A DNA stretch of 64,000 bases from Providencia rustigianii DSM 4541 (GCF_000156395.1 NZ_GG703817.1:567409-631408), one strand, 5' to 3'; shown: positions 8,325 through 18,187, counted from the first letter of the stretch. Notes: generated by a model not told the origin, from the sequence alone. Numbers and translations: made by a program.

Positions 8325-9836
8325 TTATTCTTTTTCAGCTAATTTCTTAGCACCTTTTTCATTATCAATCTTATCGATACCAATACCTTTTGCATGGTAC
8401 TCTCGGCTAATTTCTTCCCATAACTCTGCGTTTTCTATTCCCGCAACCTTCGGGTCAAACACCGGATCGACACCCAATTTAGTTTGTCTTTCATAATCTC
8501 GTAGCGCCCTAAATGCAGGTTTAGACAAGAATACGATCGCAATTAAGTTTAAGTAACTCATACTTCCAAAACCAATATCCCCTAATCCCCACATGATACT
8601 GACCGACTGTACGCTGCCCATAAAAACGATTCCGAGGAACACGAATTTCAATATGAGCTTAAGCACTGGATATTTAAGCTTGCGATCAAGGTAAACAATG
8701 GTGGTCTCCGCAATATAGTAGTAAGCCATTAGTGTCGTGAACGCGAATAAGAACACAGCGATGGAAACAAAACCTGATCCTGCAGATGTAAAGACCGTGG
8801 ATACCGCCATTTGTGTCCAGGCAGTTCCTGCTGCAACCCCCGGAATATACTCCACTAATGCCGTTGCCGAGCCATCAGGGAAAACGTTGTACATGTTGGT
8901 GACAAGGATCATCAATCCCGAAGCCGTACAAACAACAACTGTATCAATATAGATAGAGAATGCTTGGATTAGACCTTGTTTAACAGGATGGCTTACTTCT
9001 GCCGCTGCGGAGCTAAATGTGGCTTCCCCAGCACCTGCAACGTTAGAGAATACCGCACGGCGAACACCCCATGAAACTGCCGTACCTACGATCCCCCCAA
9101 ATACCGCATCCATTCCCAACGCACTACGGAATATTAGGCTAAACATACCTGGGACGCTTTCCCAATAGCTACTCAGGATGATGACCATCATTACCAGATA
9201 TGCCAATGCCATAATAGGTACAATTTTATCTGCTGCACTCGCAATACGTTTTACACCACCAAAAATCAGCCATGCCATTAATACTGTCACCAACGCACCC
9301 GTCGCCATTGGTGGAATATTAAATGCCGTTTGGAAAGAGTCAGCGATGGTATTTGCTTGGATCCCAGGAACTAATACGCCATAAGAAAGACAAATTACGG
9401 CAGCAACGAAAATTGCAAACGGTTTTAATTTCAAACCTTTCTCGATGTAGTACGGAGAGCCACCTCGATATTGACCATCAGATCGCTGCTTGTAGATTTG
9501 TGCCAGTGTGGATTCAACAAAGGCGCTCGCTCCCCCTAATAAGCCCATCACCACCATCCAGAATATCGCCCCTGGGCCACCTGCGGCAATCGCCGTCGCC
9601 ACCCCAGCAATATTACCGACCCCAACACGGCCAGAAAGGGCTAGACAGAAGGCTTGGAATGACGAGATCCCCTCTTTTGAGGCTTTGTTTTCTTTCAGTA
9701 AACAGACCATTTTAACGATGTAACGGAACTGAACACCACGGGTTGCTAATGTGAAATAGAGACCAACACCCAGAGATAAAAATACGAGAGCATTACCCCA
9801 GATGTAACCAACGAGCGTGTTTACGATGGCTTCCAT
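8325..9836 (-). CDS. sodium:alanine/glycine-type symporter (AGCS family)
   Basis: A 503-residue inner-membrane permease of the AGCS family, with motifs SGRVGVGNIAGVATAIAAGG near residue 70, GGSPYYIEKGL, and AVFSNVAGAGEATFSSAAA. The start at 9836 (GAGGAGTACAT before ATG) is preferred to an upstream ATG at 9878. These carriers import neutral amino acids with sodium. As the last gene of the hydroxyproline operon, 85 bp after the aldehyde dehydrogenase, it probably brings in hydroxyproline or its D-epimer; that substrate is inference from position. The name alsT could also fit. Confidence 0.85.
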   Translation of the reverse strand: MEAIVNTLVGYIWGNALVFLSLGVGLYFTLATRGVQFRYIVKMVCLLKENKASKEGISSFQAFCLALSGRVGVGNIAGVATAIAAGGPGAIFWMVVMGLLGGASAFVESTLAQIYKQRSDGQYRGGSPYYIEKGLKLKPFAIFVAAVICLSYGVLVPGIQANTIADSFQTAFNIPPMATGALVTVLMAWLIFGGVKRIASAADKIVPIMALAYLVMMVIILSSYWESVPGMFSLIFRSALGMDAVFGGIVGTAVSWGVRRAVFSNVAGAGEATFSSAAAEVSHPVKQGLIQAFSIYIDTVVVCTASGLMILVTNMYNVFPDGSATALVEYIPGVAAGTAWTQMAVSTVFTSAGSGFVSIAVFLFAFTTLMAYYYIAETTIVYLDRKLKYPVLKLILKFVFLGIVFMGSVQSVSIMWGLGDIGFGSMSYLNLIAIVFLSKPAFRALRDYERQTKLGVDPVFDPKVAGIENAELWEEISREYHAKGIGIDKIDNEKGAKKLAEKE

Positions 9837-9921
9837 ATGTACTCCTCGACGATTGTAATTGTATTTGTGTGTATGCAAGGTGTGAAACCTGAGAGACGAT
9901 AACTCTCAGGTTTATGTTGTT

Positions 9922-11406
9922 TTAATGATTAATAAGCCAAATAACTTTAGTTTGGGTGTATTGCTCAAAAGCTTCTAAGCCATTGTCTTTTCCACCAAAA
10001 CCTGATTGACGGAAACCACCAAATGGCGTCGTGATATTGCCTTCGCTAAATCCGTTCACAGAAACTGTTCCCGCATTAATACGACGAGCAATATTCATGA
10101 CACGATGGATGTTTTGACTGTAAAACGAGGCAGCCAATCCATAGTGGGTATCATTCGCTAAAGTCACCGCTTCATCATCTGTTTTAAATGAAGTGACAGC
10201 TAAAATGGGACCAAAAACTTCATGTCGAAATAGAGACATTTCTGGCGTAACAGCATCAAAGATAGTGGGTTCGATATACCATCCTGAGCCAAGGTCACTG
10301 CGTACTTTTCCTCCTACAACCAGTTTTCCGCCCTCTTTAATTGTGGAATCTAAAAACGATTTCACTTTTTCAAAATGAGCCTGTTCAATCATCGGGCCGA
10401 TAGACACCGCAGCATCCATCGGATTACCGACTTGCCATGAAGCAACCGCCTTGGTCAGTTTTTCTAACAACGGTTTCTTAATATTTTCATGAACAATTAA
10501 GCGAGAGCCGCAACTACAGTTTTCGCTCATGTTCCAGAACGCTGCGGCCATAATATGAGGAATGGCCGCATCAATATCCGCATCCTCAAAAACCACTTGA
10601 GGGCTTTTTCCTCCACATTCCAAAACAATCTCTTTTAAATTACTTTCCGCAGAGTATTTCAAAAATAGGCGCCCAACCTCGGTTGAACCGGTAAATGACA
10701 CCATGTCTACGTCAGGATGACGACCAAGGGCTTCTCCCACTTTTTCCCCTAATCCACAAACCAAGCTAAGTGCCCCTTTGGGAATTCCGGCTTCATATGC
10801 CAACTCAACCAAGCGATAAGCACTCAGTGACGTTAATTCAGCAGGTTTAACAATGACCGAGTTACCCACCGCTAATGCAGGTGCCACTTTCCATGCAAAC
10901 ATTTGGGCAGGAAAATTCCATGGTAATACTGCGCCCACAACGCCAATCGGCTCATGGACAATCAATCCCATTTCTTGGTTACCTGTTGGGGCGATTTTAC
11001 CGAACAGTTTGTCGATGGCTTCCGCATACCAATAAAAGGTTTCTATCGTGGCGGGTAAATCGGTATTGAGGCATTCTGTGATCGGTTTTCCTGCATCAAC
11101 ACAATCTAGCGCAGCCAACTCTTCACTATGTTTTTCAATTAACTGTGCCCAACGTAACATGACTTGCTTGCGTTCTTGGGGAGATAACCCACTCCAGCTT
11201 CCCTCTTGAAAGGTTGAGCGAGCTACATTGACAGCTGCATGCACATCTTGAGCACTACCATCTGCAATGTAGCCAATCAAACTATTATCAATCGGCGTAT
11301 AATTCTTTAGTTTTGCAGTGTGATTTTGGTAACCTGCGATTAAGTTTCCTGCCCACAATTGGCTCTGTTTGGCACGTTCAAAAATTTGTTCTTTGGTGAT
11401 TAGCAT
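9922..11406 (-). CDS. NAD(P)-dependent aldehyde dehydrogenase, probable 2-oxoglutarate semialdehyde dehydrogenase
   Basis: A 494-residue ALDH-superfamily enzyme. The general base is Glu263 (VLECGGKSP), the catalytic Cys is Cys297 in MSENCSCGSRL, and the cofactor loop is SFTGSTEVGR. The closest look is to the PuuC-like group. In the hydroxyproline pathway the last step is oxidation of 2-oxoglutarate semialdehyde to 2-oxoglutarate, and this gene lies directly after the deaminase that makes the semialdehyde (14-bp gap). The CSC pair at the active site, instead of the usual single Cys, is a mild peculiarity. Cytoplasmic. The general class is certain; the substrate is inferred from context. Confidence 0.85.
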   Translation of the reverse strand: MLITKEQIFERAKQSQLWAGNLIAGYQNHTAKLKNYTPIDNSLIGYIADGSAQDVHAAVNVARSTFQEGSWSGLSPQERKQVMLRWAQLIEKHSEELAALDCVDAGKPITECLNTDLPATIETFYWYAEAIDKLFGKIAPTGNQEMGLIVHEPIGVVGAVLPWNFPAQMFAWKVAPALAVGNSVIVKPAELTSLSAYRLVELAYEAGIPKGALSLVCGLGEKVGEALGRHPDVDMVSFTGSTEVGRLFLKYSAESNLKEIVLECGGKSPQVVFEDADIDAAIPHIMAAAFWNMSENCSCGSRLIVHENIKKPLLEKLTKAVASWQVGNPMDAAVSIGPMIEQAHFEKVKSFLDSTIKEGGKLVVGGKVRSDLGSGWYIEPTIFDAVTPEMSLFRHEVFGPILAVTSFKTDDEAVTLANDTHYGLAASFYSQNIHRVMNIARRINAGTVSVNGFSEGNITTPFGGFRQSGFGGKDNGLEAFEQYTQTKVIWLINH

Positions 11407-11420
11407 GGGAAATTCCTCTT

Positions 11421-12287
11421 CTATGGCTTAATCAGCGCAAGAAACTCATCACGCTCTTGCTGGCTGATATTTGACAGTGGAAGACGAACCGGTCCCACTT
11501 TGAAGGTTCCTTTTAGGCAACCTGCTTTGGCTTTTTGGTTGTAGTTTCCTGACTCCATTGAGTAAATTGCCGGATAAATTTCTTGCATAATTTGTTTGGC
11601 TTTTGCCCAATCACCTTTTTGAGAAGCATTGAAGATAGCAACTTGCTCCGCAGGAAAGACGTTCCCAGCGCCAGCGATCCAACTTTTGGAACCCCAGAAG
11701 AAGAAATCCACCGGTTGATCATCACAACCACAAATCACCTCAAAGTTTTTAAATGGCATTTGCAGTAGATGCAGCGCTCGGCTAAAACTGCCGCTACTCT
11801 CTTTAATGGCCACAATATTGTCGATTTCTGCCAGTTTTATCACGGTGTCAATTTCAATTTCGATACCTATGCGCGCAGGGAAGTTATACATAATGATGGG
11901 CAAAGAGGTTGATTTAGCGACTTTTTCATAGTGCGCATAAACCCCTTGCTGGTCAGGTAAGCTGTATGGAGGTGGGGATAACATCAATCCTTCATAGCCC
12001 AGCTCTTTCGCCTGAGCTGCACGTTTGATTGCTCCGTCGGTAGACAGGTCGTTGATCCCTGCAATGAGTGTTACACGCCCTTTGGCAATCTTACTTACCG
12101 TGGTTAACACAGTTTTACGCTCATCTTCATTCAGTGCGTAATATTCTCCCGTTGTGCCACACACCACTAATCCGGTCACACCACTGTCAATGAGCTTTTC
12201 GGTCAGTTCAGCTAACGCAGTCATATTTAATGATAAATCATCATGAAATGGGGTAACTAACGGAACGAGGATGCCATGAAAATTCAT
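11421..12287 (-). CDS. DapA-family lyase, probable 1-pyrroline-4-hydroxy-2-carboxylate deaminase
   Basis: A 288-residue TIM-barrel protein of the dihydrodipicolinate synthase family. The Schiff-base lysine is Lys162 (VAIKESSG), the proton-relay tyrosine is Tyr134 (YNFPARIG), and the carboxylate-binding loop is GTTGE (44-48). The start at 12287 follows a TAGGAGA site; an upstream in-frame start at 12359 would overlap the preceding gene. In this operon the fitting role is deamination and dehydration of 1-pyrroline-4-hydroxy-2-carboxylate to 2-oxoglutarate semialdehyde. It is not likely to be DapA itself, since it lies among catabolic genes. Confidence 0.85.
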   Translation of the reverse strand: MNFHGILVPLVTPFHDDLSLNMTALAELTEKLIDSGVTGLVVCGTTGEYYALNEDERKTVLTTVSKIAKGRVTLIAGINDLSTDGAIKRAAQAKELGYEGLMLSPPPYSLPDQQGVYAHYEKVAKSTSLPIIMYNFPARIGIEIEIDTVIKLAEIDNIVAIKESSGSFSRALHLLQMPFKNFEVICGCDDQPVDFFFWGSKSWIAGAGNVFPAEQVAIFNASQKGDWAKAKQIMQEIYPAIYSMESGNYNQKAKAGCLKGTFKVGPVRLPLSNISQQERDEFLALIKP

Positions 12288-12303
12288 TGTAATTCTCCTA
12301 AAA

Positions 12304-13551
12304 TTAAAGAAAGCGCTTAATCGAAAAAGGTGAGCAATCGATCGGGGTCGGTTGCCCATGGATCATGTTATTAACGATGTCTGCGGTGATCGCCGCGTGT
12401 GTGAGTCCTAAATGTTGATGCCCAAAAGCAAACACATAAGGACCCTTTTGGTCGATGACGGGTAAAGAATCAGAAATTGTAGGGCGAAAGCCCATCCACT
12501 CACTATTATGCTGGCTATCTAAAGACCGCTTCAGCATCGGGTTCGCAAGAGGTAAAAAATGTTGTGCTCGTTGCATATTTGGAGGACGCTTAAGCCCTGC
12601 ATATTCAACTGTTCCTGCAAGACGTAATCCCCCATTCATTGGGGTCATAATAAACCGACGATCCATGCTTGAAACTGGAACAGATAAGCGCCCTTTTTCT
12701 TTCGGGAGCATTAAGTGATAACCACGTTCAGTCTCCAATGGCACATTGATGCGGCTGACCATTTTCACTAAAGATTTTGAGAATGCTCCCCCTGCAATCA
12801 CCACTTTATCTGCAACGAATATTCCTTGTGAGGTAGTGACATACGCTTGGCTTGCTGATGAGGAATTAATCGCAGTAACTTCACACTCCGTTAATACTTT
12901 ACCGCCGAGCTGAACAAATGTTCGCTCTAAGCGTTGATGAAGTTCAGCTAACTCAACAACATGTCCGGTATCGGGATAAAACAATCCTCCAAGTTGGTTT
13001 TCTGCCAGCTCTGGCTCTCGGGATAATAATTGAGATTGGTCAAGTAACTGGTTTTTCACGCCAAGGCGGTTTAGGTAATCACCATGCTGACGCAATTTTT
13101 CTAACGTTTTCGGTTTTTCTGCCACCAGCAAAGAGCCTTGAATCTTGATTAAATCCTGCAATTGCCACTGTTGGGAAAATTCTTGCCATGCCCCTAAAGA
13201 TGCACCATTTAGCATGCTGAGTGCGCGATGAATATGCATAAACGGCTTATGCCGCATGTTCCCCAATAATTTCAGTAGCCATGGTGTTAATGGCAATATG
13301 TAGCGCCAATCAATGCGTAATGCGCCTAAAGGGTCAAGTAACATGCTGGGGATTGATTTTAAAACTGAAGGGTCTGCCACAGGAAAAACCTGTTCCGTCG
13401 CAATATGCCCCGCATTACCAAATGAAGCTCCCGAGCCAATTTGGTTTTTATCAAGCAATAAAACGTCGGTGCCACGCTGTTGTATGGATAACGCGATGGT
13501 TAATCCAACAATGCCACCGCCAACGACAATCACTGAATATTGGTTATTCAT
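12304..13551 (-). CDS. FAD-dependent D-amino-acid oxidoreductase, probable cis-4-hydroxy-D-proline dehydrogenase/oxidase
   Basis: A 415-residue DadA-like flavoprotein. The FAD dinucleotide-binding motif is at the very start (VIVVGGGIVGLTIALSIQQR), and a GFRPTISDSLPVI segment with a C-terminal FGHQHLGLTHA loop closes the FAD site, as in glycine/D-amino-acid oxidases. It sits 9 bp after the hydroxyproline epimerase and 16 bp before the deaminase, which points to oxidation of cis-4-hydroxy-D-proline to the pyrroline. Electron acceptor (oxygen or quinone) cannot be told from sequence. Confidence 0.87.
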   Translation of the reverse strand: MNNQYSVIVVGGGIVGLTIALSIQQRGTDVLLLDKNQIGSGASFGNAGHIATEQVFPVADPSVLKSIPSMLLDPLGALRIDWRYILPLTPWLLKLLGNMRHKPFMHIHRALSMLNGASLGAWQEFSQQWQLQDLIKIQGSLLVAEKPKTLEKLRQHGDYLNRLGVKNQLLDQSQLLSREPELAENQLGGLFYPDTGHVVELAELHQRLERTFVQLGGKVLTECEVTAINSSSASQAYVTTSQGIFVADKVVIAGGAFSKSLVKMVSRINVPLETERGYHLMLPKEKGRLSVPVSSMDRRFIMTPMNGGLRLAGTVEYAGLKRPPNMQRAQHFLPLANPMLKRSLDSQHNSEWMGFRPTISDSLPVIDQKGPYVFAFGHQHLGLTHAAITADIVNNMIHGQPTPIDCSPFSIKRFL

Positions 13552-13560
13552 GTGCTCACC

Positions 13561-14511
13561 TCACTTCACAGTGATCCCAAAACGGAAAGGATCTTTATCG
13601 TCGATAAGTAAGGTATTTTCACCGCTGATATACGCGTTACCTCGGATAGTCGGAATGATGCCATTAGCATCTGCGACTTGGTAACTGGCTTGGAATTGGC
13701 TACCAATCACACTTGCTTGATGCCAGATTTTGCCTTCGGCTAATTTATTGTCAGCCGCCAGACACGCCAGTTTTGCACTGGTTCCCGTTCCACAAGGAGA
13801 GCGGTCGTAAGCCCCACCAGGGCATAAGACAAAACTTTGGCTATCCGCATCATCACACTGACCAAACAGCTCAATATGGTCAATTTCCTGATTTTCTTTA
13901 CCAAAAATAGCTTGGTCAACAAGGGCTTGTTTGATTTTCAAACAGATCTCAGTCAACGCCTTGGCATTGCCATAATTAATAGCTAGCGGTGATTTTTCGA
14001 TTAAGAAAAACCAGTTACCTCCCCAAGCAATATCTCCCGTCACTGTGCCCACATCAGGAACGTTAACTTGTACTGATTTTCGGTAGCGGTAAGAATAAAC
14101 GTTCTGAATACTCACGCTGCCATCTTCATGTAACTTCGCGGTCACATCACCAACGGGAGTTTCAATTAGATGCTCTCCGTAGCTAATGCGTCCCATATGG
14201 TGTAAAGAGGCAACTAAGCCAATCGTGCCATGACCACACATTCCCAAATAACCTTCGTTATTGAAAAAAATAACGCCTGCCGCCGCTTTAGGATTCACCG
14301 GTTGACAGAGCAATGCGCCCACTAAAATATCGTTTCCTCTCGGTTCCAAAATGGTGGTGCAGCGCCATTGATCATACTTTGAGCGCAATACTTCAAGGCG
14401 TGAAGCCATGTCGGTATTTCCTAAATCTGGAAAACCAGCGGTCACTAAACGCGTGGGTTCACCCGCGGTATGAGAGTCTATTACATCGATTTTTTTATAT
14501 TTACTCTGCAT
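13561..14511 (-). CDS. 4-hydroxyproline 2-epimerase (proline racemase family)
   Basis: A 316-residue cytoplasmic enzyme of the proline racemase family. Both catalytic cysteines are present: Cys92 in MCGHGTIG and Cys240 in [11 protein letters not shown]. This rules out the dehydratase branch, in which the first Cys is Thr. It interconverts trans-4-hydroxy-L-proline and cis-4-hydroxy-D-proline. It is the first gene of the five-gene catabolic operon running to 8325, with an AAGGATG site before ATG 14511. The divergent regulator at 14664 lies 152 bp away. Confidence 0.9.
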   Translation of the reverse strand: MQSKYKKIDVIDSHTAGEPTRLVTAGFPDLGNTDMASRLEVLRSKYDQWRCTTILEPRGNDILVGALLCQPVNPKAAAGVIFFNNEGYLGMCGHGTIGLVASLHHMGRISYGEHLIETPVGDVTAKLHEDGSVSIQNVYSYRYRKSVQVNVPDVGTVTGDIAWGGNWFFLIEKSPLAINYGNAKALTEICLKIKQALVDQAIFGKENQEIDHIELFGQCDDADSQSFVLCPGGAYDRSPCGTGTSAKLACLAADNKLAEGKIWHQASVIGSQFQASYQVADANGIIPTIRGNAYISGENTLLIDDKDPFRFGITVK

Positions 14512-14663
14512 GGCGTCATCCTTATTAATATTATTTGTTAATAGAATGCTTGATTAATGTAAACAACTCTTGATATCTTTCGAATCAATCCATGCGTATT
14601 TCTGCACAATTTAAAAATATTTAAGATAACTATTAAAATTAGTTGAATGCACTGGAGCGCAAC

Positions 14664-15488
14664 ATGATTGATTTAAATAAACTGTTGTCGATTAGTCAGG
14701 AAAACATGCTTTTCCCTGTTGATAATATTAACAACTTGTTAAATTATCTTGGATTGGTTATGCCTTTAATTAATACGCTTCCAAATGTGACGTTCTTTGT
14801 TAAAGACCGAAACGCAAAATATCTTCTCGCCAATGAAAATTTGGCAAAACGTTGCAAGATAGCCACGGTAAATGGGGTCATTGGAAAAAGTGCAGAAGAT
14901 ATCTTTCATACCGATTTAGGACAGAGTTATAGTTCTCAAGACTATTTGGTCATGCAAAAAAAAATCAGTGTCATTAATAAATTAGAATTACATCTATATA
15001 AGGCTGGATTGCTAGGTTGGTGTCTGACCACTAAAGTACCTATCTTTAATACTCATAACCAAGTGATCGGTGTGGCTGGAATTTCGGTTGATTTGCAAGA
15101 TGAAAAATCCGTTAGCCCAAAATTAAATAGCCAATTAAGTCGCGTTGAGCACTATATTAGTCAACATTTTGACACGGCTATAAAAATAACAACTCTGGCA
15201 GAGATTGCGGGGCTTTCTTTATCACAATTAAATCGTCAATTTAAAACAGTATTTCATATTACACCTCAGCAATATATTCAGAAAAAGCGTCTCGAACATG
15301 CCATCGAATTATTAGAAGAGGATTATTCCATTACGGATATTTCTATCAAATGTGCTTATGCAGATCACAGTGCGTTCTGCCGTAAATTTAAAGAACTGAC
15401 CACGATGACCCCGAGCCAATTTAAACGAATGCGCTCAAATATAGATAAAAAAACGACCGAAATATTTGATACTGTCGACTGTATTTAA
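14664..15488 (+). CDS. PAS-AraC family transcriptional regulator
   Basis: A 274-residue regulator with an N-terminal PAS-like sensor (about 35-155; NVTFFVKDRNAKYLLANE, ending GVAGISVDLQ) and a C-terminal AraC double helix-turn-helix (about 175-260; LAEIAGLSLSQLNRQFK, then ITDISIKCAYADHSAFCRKF). ATG 14664 is preferred to TTG 14643 because GGAG lies 8 bases upstream. It is divergent from the hydroxyproline operon and probably activates it, with the PAS domain binding the inducer; this is inference from position. Confidence 0.88.
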   Translation: MIDLNKLLSISQENMLFPVDNINNLLNYLGLVMPLINTLPNVTFFVKDRNAKYLLANENLAKRCKIATVNGVIGKSAEDIFHTDLGQSYSSQDYLVMQKKISVINKLELHLYKAGLLGWCLTTKVPIFNTHNQVIGVAGISVDLQDEKSVSPKLNSQLSRVEHYISQHFDTAIKITTLAEIAGLSLSQLNRQFKTVFHITPQQYIQKKRLEHAIELLEEDYSITDISIKCAYADHSAFCRKFKELTTMTPSQFKRMRSNIDKKTTEIFDTVDCI

Positions 15489-15495
15489 AGCCAAA

Positions 15496-15529
15496 AAACA
15501 CTTTTCATTCTAAGCCACGAAAAGTGTTT
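15496..15529. terminator. hairpin after the AraC-type regulator
   Basis: AAACACTTTTC pairs perfectly with GAAAAGTGTTT around 12 bases. T-rich sequence follows (CTTAGTTCTTA) and an A-run precedes, so this is a plausible, not perfect, terminator. Confidence 0.6.
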
Positions 15530-15605
15530 CTTAGTTCTTATCGATGCGTTATTTTCATTGATACGAACTTTTAGTCTCCTCATCGCTCTAATAATCATTC
15601 TATTT

Positions 15606-15641
15606 CCTAAGTTACTCAATATGATCATTGAGTAACTTAGG
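15606..15641. other. 15-bp perfect inverted repeat upstream of ynbA
   Basis: CCTAAGTTACTCAAT (15606-15620), loop ATGATC, ATTGAGTAACTTAGG (15627-15641). No T-run follows on either strand. It lies 86 bp before the ynbA start, so an operator or a 5'-leader RNA hairpin is more likely than a terminator. Confidence 0.7.
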
Positions 15642-15727
15642 ACAGGTCTTATTGTGGCAATATCACAATCGCGTATTGATATAGCATTAAACTGCACATT
15701 AATTGCAGTACATTTAAGGATGAGTTA

Positions 15728-16351
15728 ATGACCATTTATGATCTGAAACCGAAATTTCAGGATCTGCTGCGCCCGATAGTTCGTAAGCTGTTTGATGCCG
15801 GAATCACTGCAAACCAAGTCACGTTAGCCGCATTAGGGCTCTCCATCATTGTGGGTGGGCTATTAACCCTCTTCCCTAATCCCTATCTGTTTATTTTATT
15901 ACCGTTTGTGTTGTTTATTCGCATGGCGCTTAATGCCATTGATGGGATGCTTGCTCGTGAACACAATCAAAAAAGCCATCTCGGCGCAATGCTCAACGAA
16001 CTTGGGGATGTTATCTCGGATGTCGCACTGTATTTACCCTTTGTGCTGATTTTCCCTCACGCATTCTGGTGGATTTTACTGATCCTCTTTTTATCTGTCC
16101 TGACCGAGTTTATTGGTGTTATTGCACAAGCTATCGGCGCTTCTCGCCGCTACGATGGTCCTATCGGTAAAAGTGACCGCGCTTTCATATTTGGTGCACT
16201 CGGATTATTTGTTACGATTTTCCCTCAGTTAATGGCTGCTAATTGGGTAAATTATCTTTTTGCCACTATTTCCCTCTTGTTGCTATATACCTGTTATAAC
16301 CGTATTCGCCGTGCGCTTGCTGAGCTCAGCCCTGCATTGAAAAATAATTAA
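15728..16351 (+). CDS. ynbA: YnbA, CDP-alcohol phosphatidyltransferase family
   Basis: A 207-residue inner-membrane enzyme close to E. coli YnbA. The CDP-alcohol phosphatidyltransferase motif is readable as NAIDGMLAREHNQKSHLG followed by NELGDVISD. Two of the usual aspartates are Asn, as also in E. coli YnbA, so this is a family trait. Several hydrophobic segments surround the motif. It would transfer a phosphatidyl group to an unknown alcohol. The start follows AAGGATGA. ynbC begins 6 bp after the stop; in E. coli ynbB stands between them. Confidence 0.9.
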   Translation: MTIYDLKPKFQDLLRPIVRKLFDAGITANQVTLAALGLSIIVGGLLTLFPNPYLFILLPFVLFIRMALNAIDGMLAREHNQKSHLGAMLNELGDVISDVALYLPFVLIFPHAFWWILLILFLSVLTEFIGVIAQAIGASRRYDGPIGKSDRAFIFGALGLFVTIFPQLMAANWVNYLFATISLLLLYTCYNRIRRALAELSPALKNN

Positions 16352-16357
16352 GGAACA

Positions 16358-18127
16358 ATGATGAACGCTCAAACAGATTATTTGACACAACGTCCCGTCG
16401 TCGAATCGCAATTTACCACCAGTGACCATACTCCTCTGTTTTACCGTTACTGGCCTACAGAGCACACCACAGATAAAGCTGTGATCTTATTTCACCGTGG
16501 TCACGAACATTCAGGGCGAGTGGCACATTTAGTGGATGAGTTAAATCTTCCTGATTTTGCTATGTTTGCATGGGATGCCAGAGGTCATGGGCGAAATGAA
16601 GGGGCTCGAGGTTATAGTCCATCGATAGGCACATCAGTTCGTGATGTCGATGAATTTGTTCGTTATGTTTCCGATCAATATCACATCCCACTCGAAAATA
16701 TTATTGTGATCGGACAAAGTGTAGGGGCGGTTTTAGTTTCTACTTGGGTTCATGATTACGCGCCTAAAATTCGCGGCATGGTACTTGCTTCTCCTGCTTT
16801 TAAAGTGAAACTGTATGTCCCATTTGCCCGTACTGGTCTGGGATTAATGCAAAAAATTCGCGGGCTGTTTTATGTCAACTCCTATGTAAAAGCCAAATTT
16901 TTGACTCACGATGAAAAGCGCATCGCCTCTTTCGATAATGACCCGCTAATCACGCGTCCAATTGCCGTTAATATCTTGCTTGAATTGTATACTACAGCGG
17001 AACGCGTGGTTGCTGATGCCGCTGCGATTACAGTCCCGACCCAGCTATTTATTTCAGGTAGTGACCATGTGGTGCATCACAAACCACAGCACCAATTCTA
17101 TGAGCGGTTGAATACTCCTATTAAAGAAAAGCATATTTTACCGGGCTTTTATCACGATACTTTAGGGGAAAAAGATCGCCATATTCCCATTGAAAAAATT
17201 CACCAATTTATTGAAAAATTATTCGAGTTACCGCTCTACCAGCACGATTATCAATTTGAAGATACTTGGAGCACCAGTGCGGATGTTTTCCGGACACTCA
17301 ATACACCGCTACCTGAATATTGCCCAAAAAATATCGTCTATAAAATTATGAGTAAATCAATGAGTACCCTTGGTAAAGCATCTGAAGGGGTACGAATTGG
17401 CTATGATAAAGGCTTCGATTCAGGCTCAACTCTCGATTATGTTTATCGCAATCAAGCTCAAGGTACCGGGCTATTTGGGCGAATTATTGATCGTCAATAT
17501 CTCAACAGTATTGGCTGGCAAGGTATCCGCCAGCGCAAAGTGAATATTGAGAATATTATTCGCCAAGCTATCCGTGATTTGACGAATGATGGCAAACCCG
17601 TAAGGATCATGGACATTGCCGCAGGGCAAGGTCGCTATGTATTTGATGCTATCAATGACTATGGCAAAGTAGACTCTGTTCTATTACGCGACTATAGCCC
17701 GGTCAACGTGGAACAAGGTCGTTTGCATATCAAAGAACGTTATTTAGAAAATAAAATACGCTTTGAAGAAGGTAATGCTTTTGATGCTGATGATTTAGCT
17801 GCTGTTTCCCCTGCGCCAACATTAGGTATTGTCAGTGGGCTGTATGAACTGTTTCCAAGTAACGAGCTAATTCGCGCATCGTTAAACGGTCTATCTCGTG
17901 CAATTCCATCCGGTGGATTACTGATCTATACCTGCCAGCCATGGCACCCTCAAGTCGAGATGATCGCTCGTGTATTACCAAGCCATCAAGGTGGACAAGC
18001 TTGGGTAATGCGTTGTCGTAGCCAAGGTGAAATGGATGCCTTAGTTGAAGAAGCTGGATTCGAAAAGCTTAACCAATCTATCGATAACTGGGGTATTTTT
18101 AGTGTTTCTATAGCCAGACGACGCTAA
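16358..18127 (+). CDS. ynbC: YnbC, fused alpha/beta hydrolase and methyltransferase
   Basis: A 589-residue two-domain protein. Residues about 20-290 form a serine hydrolase with the elbow GQSVGA (Ser121) and an oxyanion segment FHRGHEHSGR, like monoacylglycerol lipases. Residues about 370-585 carry a class I SAM methyltransferase fold with MDIAAGQGRYVFDA as motif I. The same fusion exists in E. coli YnbC (about 585 residues). Substrates are unknown; the company of YnbA and YnbD suggests lipid or lipid-head-group chemistry. A terminator at 18149 may separate it from ynbD. Confidence 0.88.
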   Translation: MMNAQTDYLTQRPVVESQFTTSDHTPLFYRYWPTEHTTDKAVILFHRGHEHSGRVAHLVDELNLPDFAMFAWDARGHGRNEGARGYSPSIGTSVRDVDEFVRYVSDQYHIPLENIIVIGQSVGAVLVSTWVHDYAPKIRGMVLASPAFKVKLYVPFARTGLGLMQKIRGLFYVNSYVKAKFLTHDEKRIASFDNDPLITRPIAVNILLELYTTAERVVADAAAITVPTQLFISGSDHVVHHKPQHQFYERLNTPIKEKHILPGFYHDTLGEKDRHIPIEKIHQFIEKLFELPLYQHDYQFEDTWSTSADVFRTLNTPLPEYCPKNIVYKIMSKSMSTLGKASEGVRIGYDKGFDSGSTLDYVYRNQAQGTGLFGRIIDRQYLNSIGWQGIRQRKVNIENIIRQAIRDLTNDGKPVRIMDIAAGQGRYVFDAINDYGKVDSVLLRDYSPVNVEQGRLHIKERYLENKIRFEEGNAFDADDLAAVSPAPTLGIVSGLYELFPSNELIRASLNGLSRAIPSGGLLIYTCQPWHPQVEMIARVLPSHQGGQAWVMRCRSQGEMDALVEEAGFEKLNQSIDNWGIFSVSIARRR

Positions 18128-18148
18128 TCAATTTTTATTAATTAACTA

Positions 18149-18187
18149 GCAGGTTATGGGAATAACAACCAATAACCTGCGGTTTTT
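18149..18187 (+). terminator. intrinsic terminator between ynbC and ynbD
   Basis: GCAGGTTAT pairs with ATAACCTGC across a 14-base loop and is followed by GGTTTTT. It divides the ynb cluster into two likely transcription units, or allows partial read-through to ynbD. Confidence 0.75.

Noticed and set aside
9178-9723. Overlapping plus-strand frames across the AGCS symporter
   Set aside because: Low-complexity shadows of a conserved membrane protein on the other strand.
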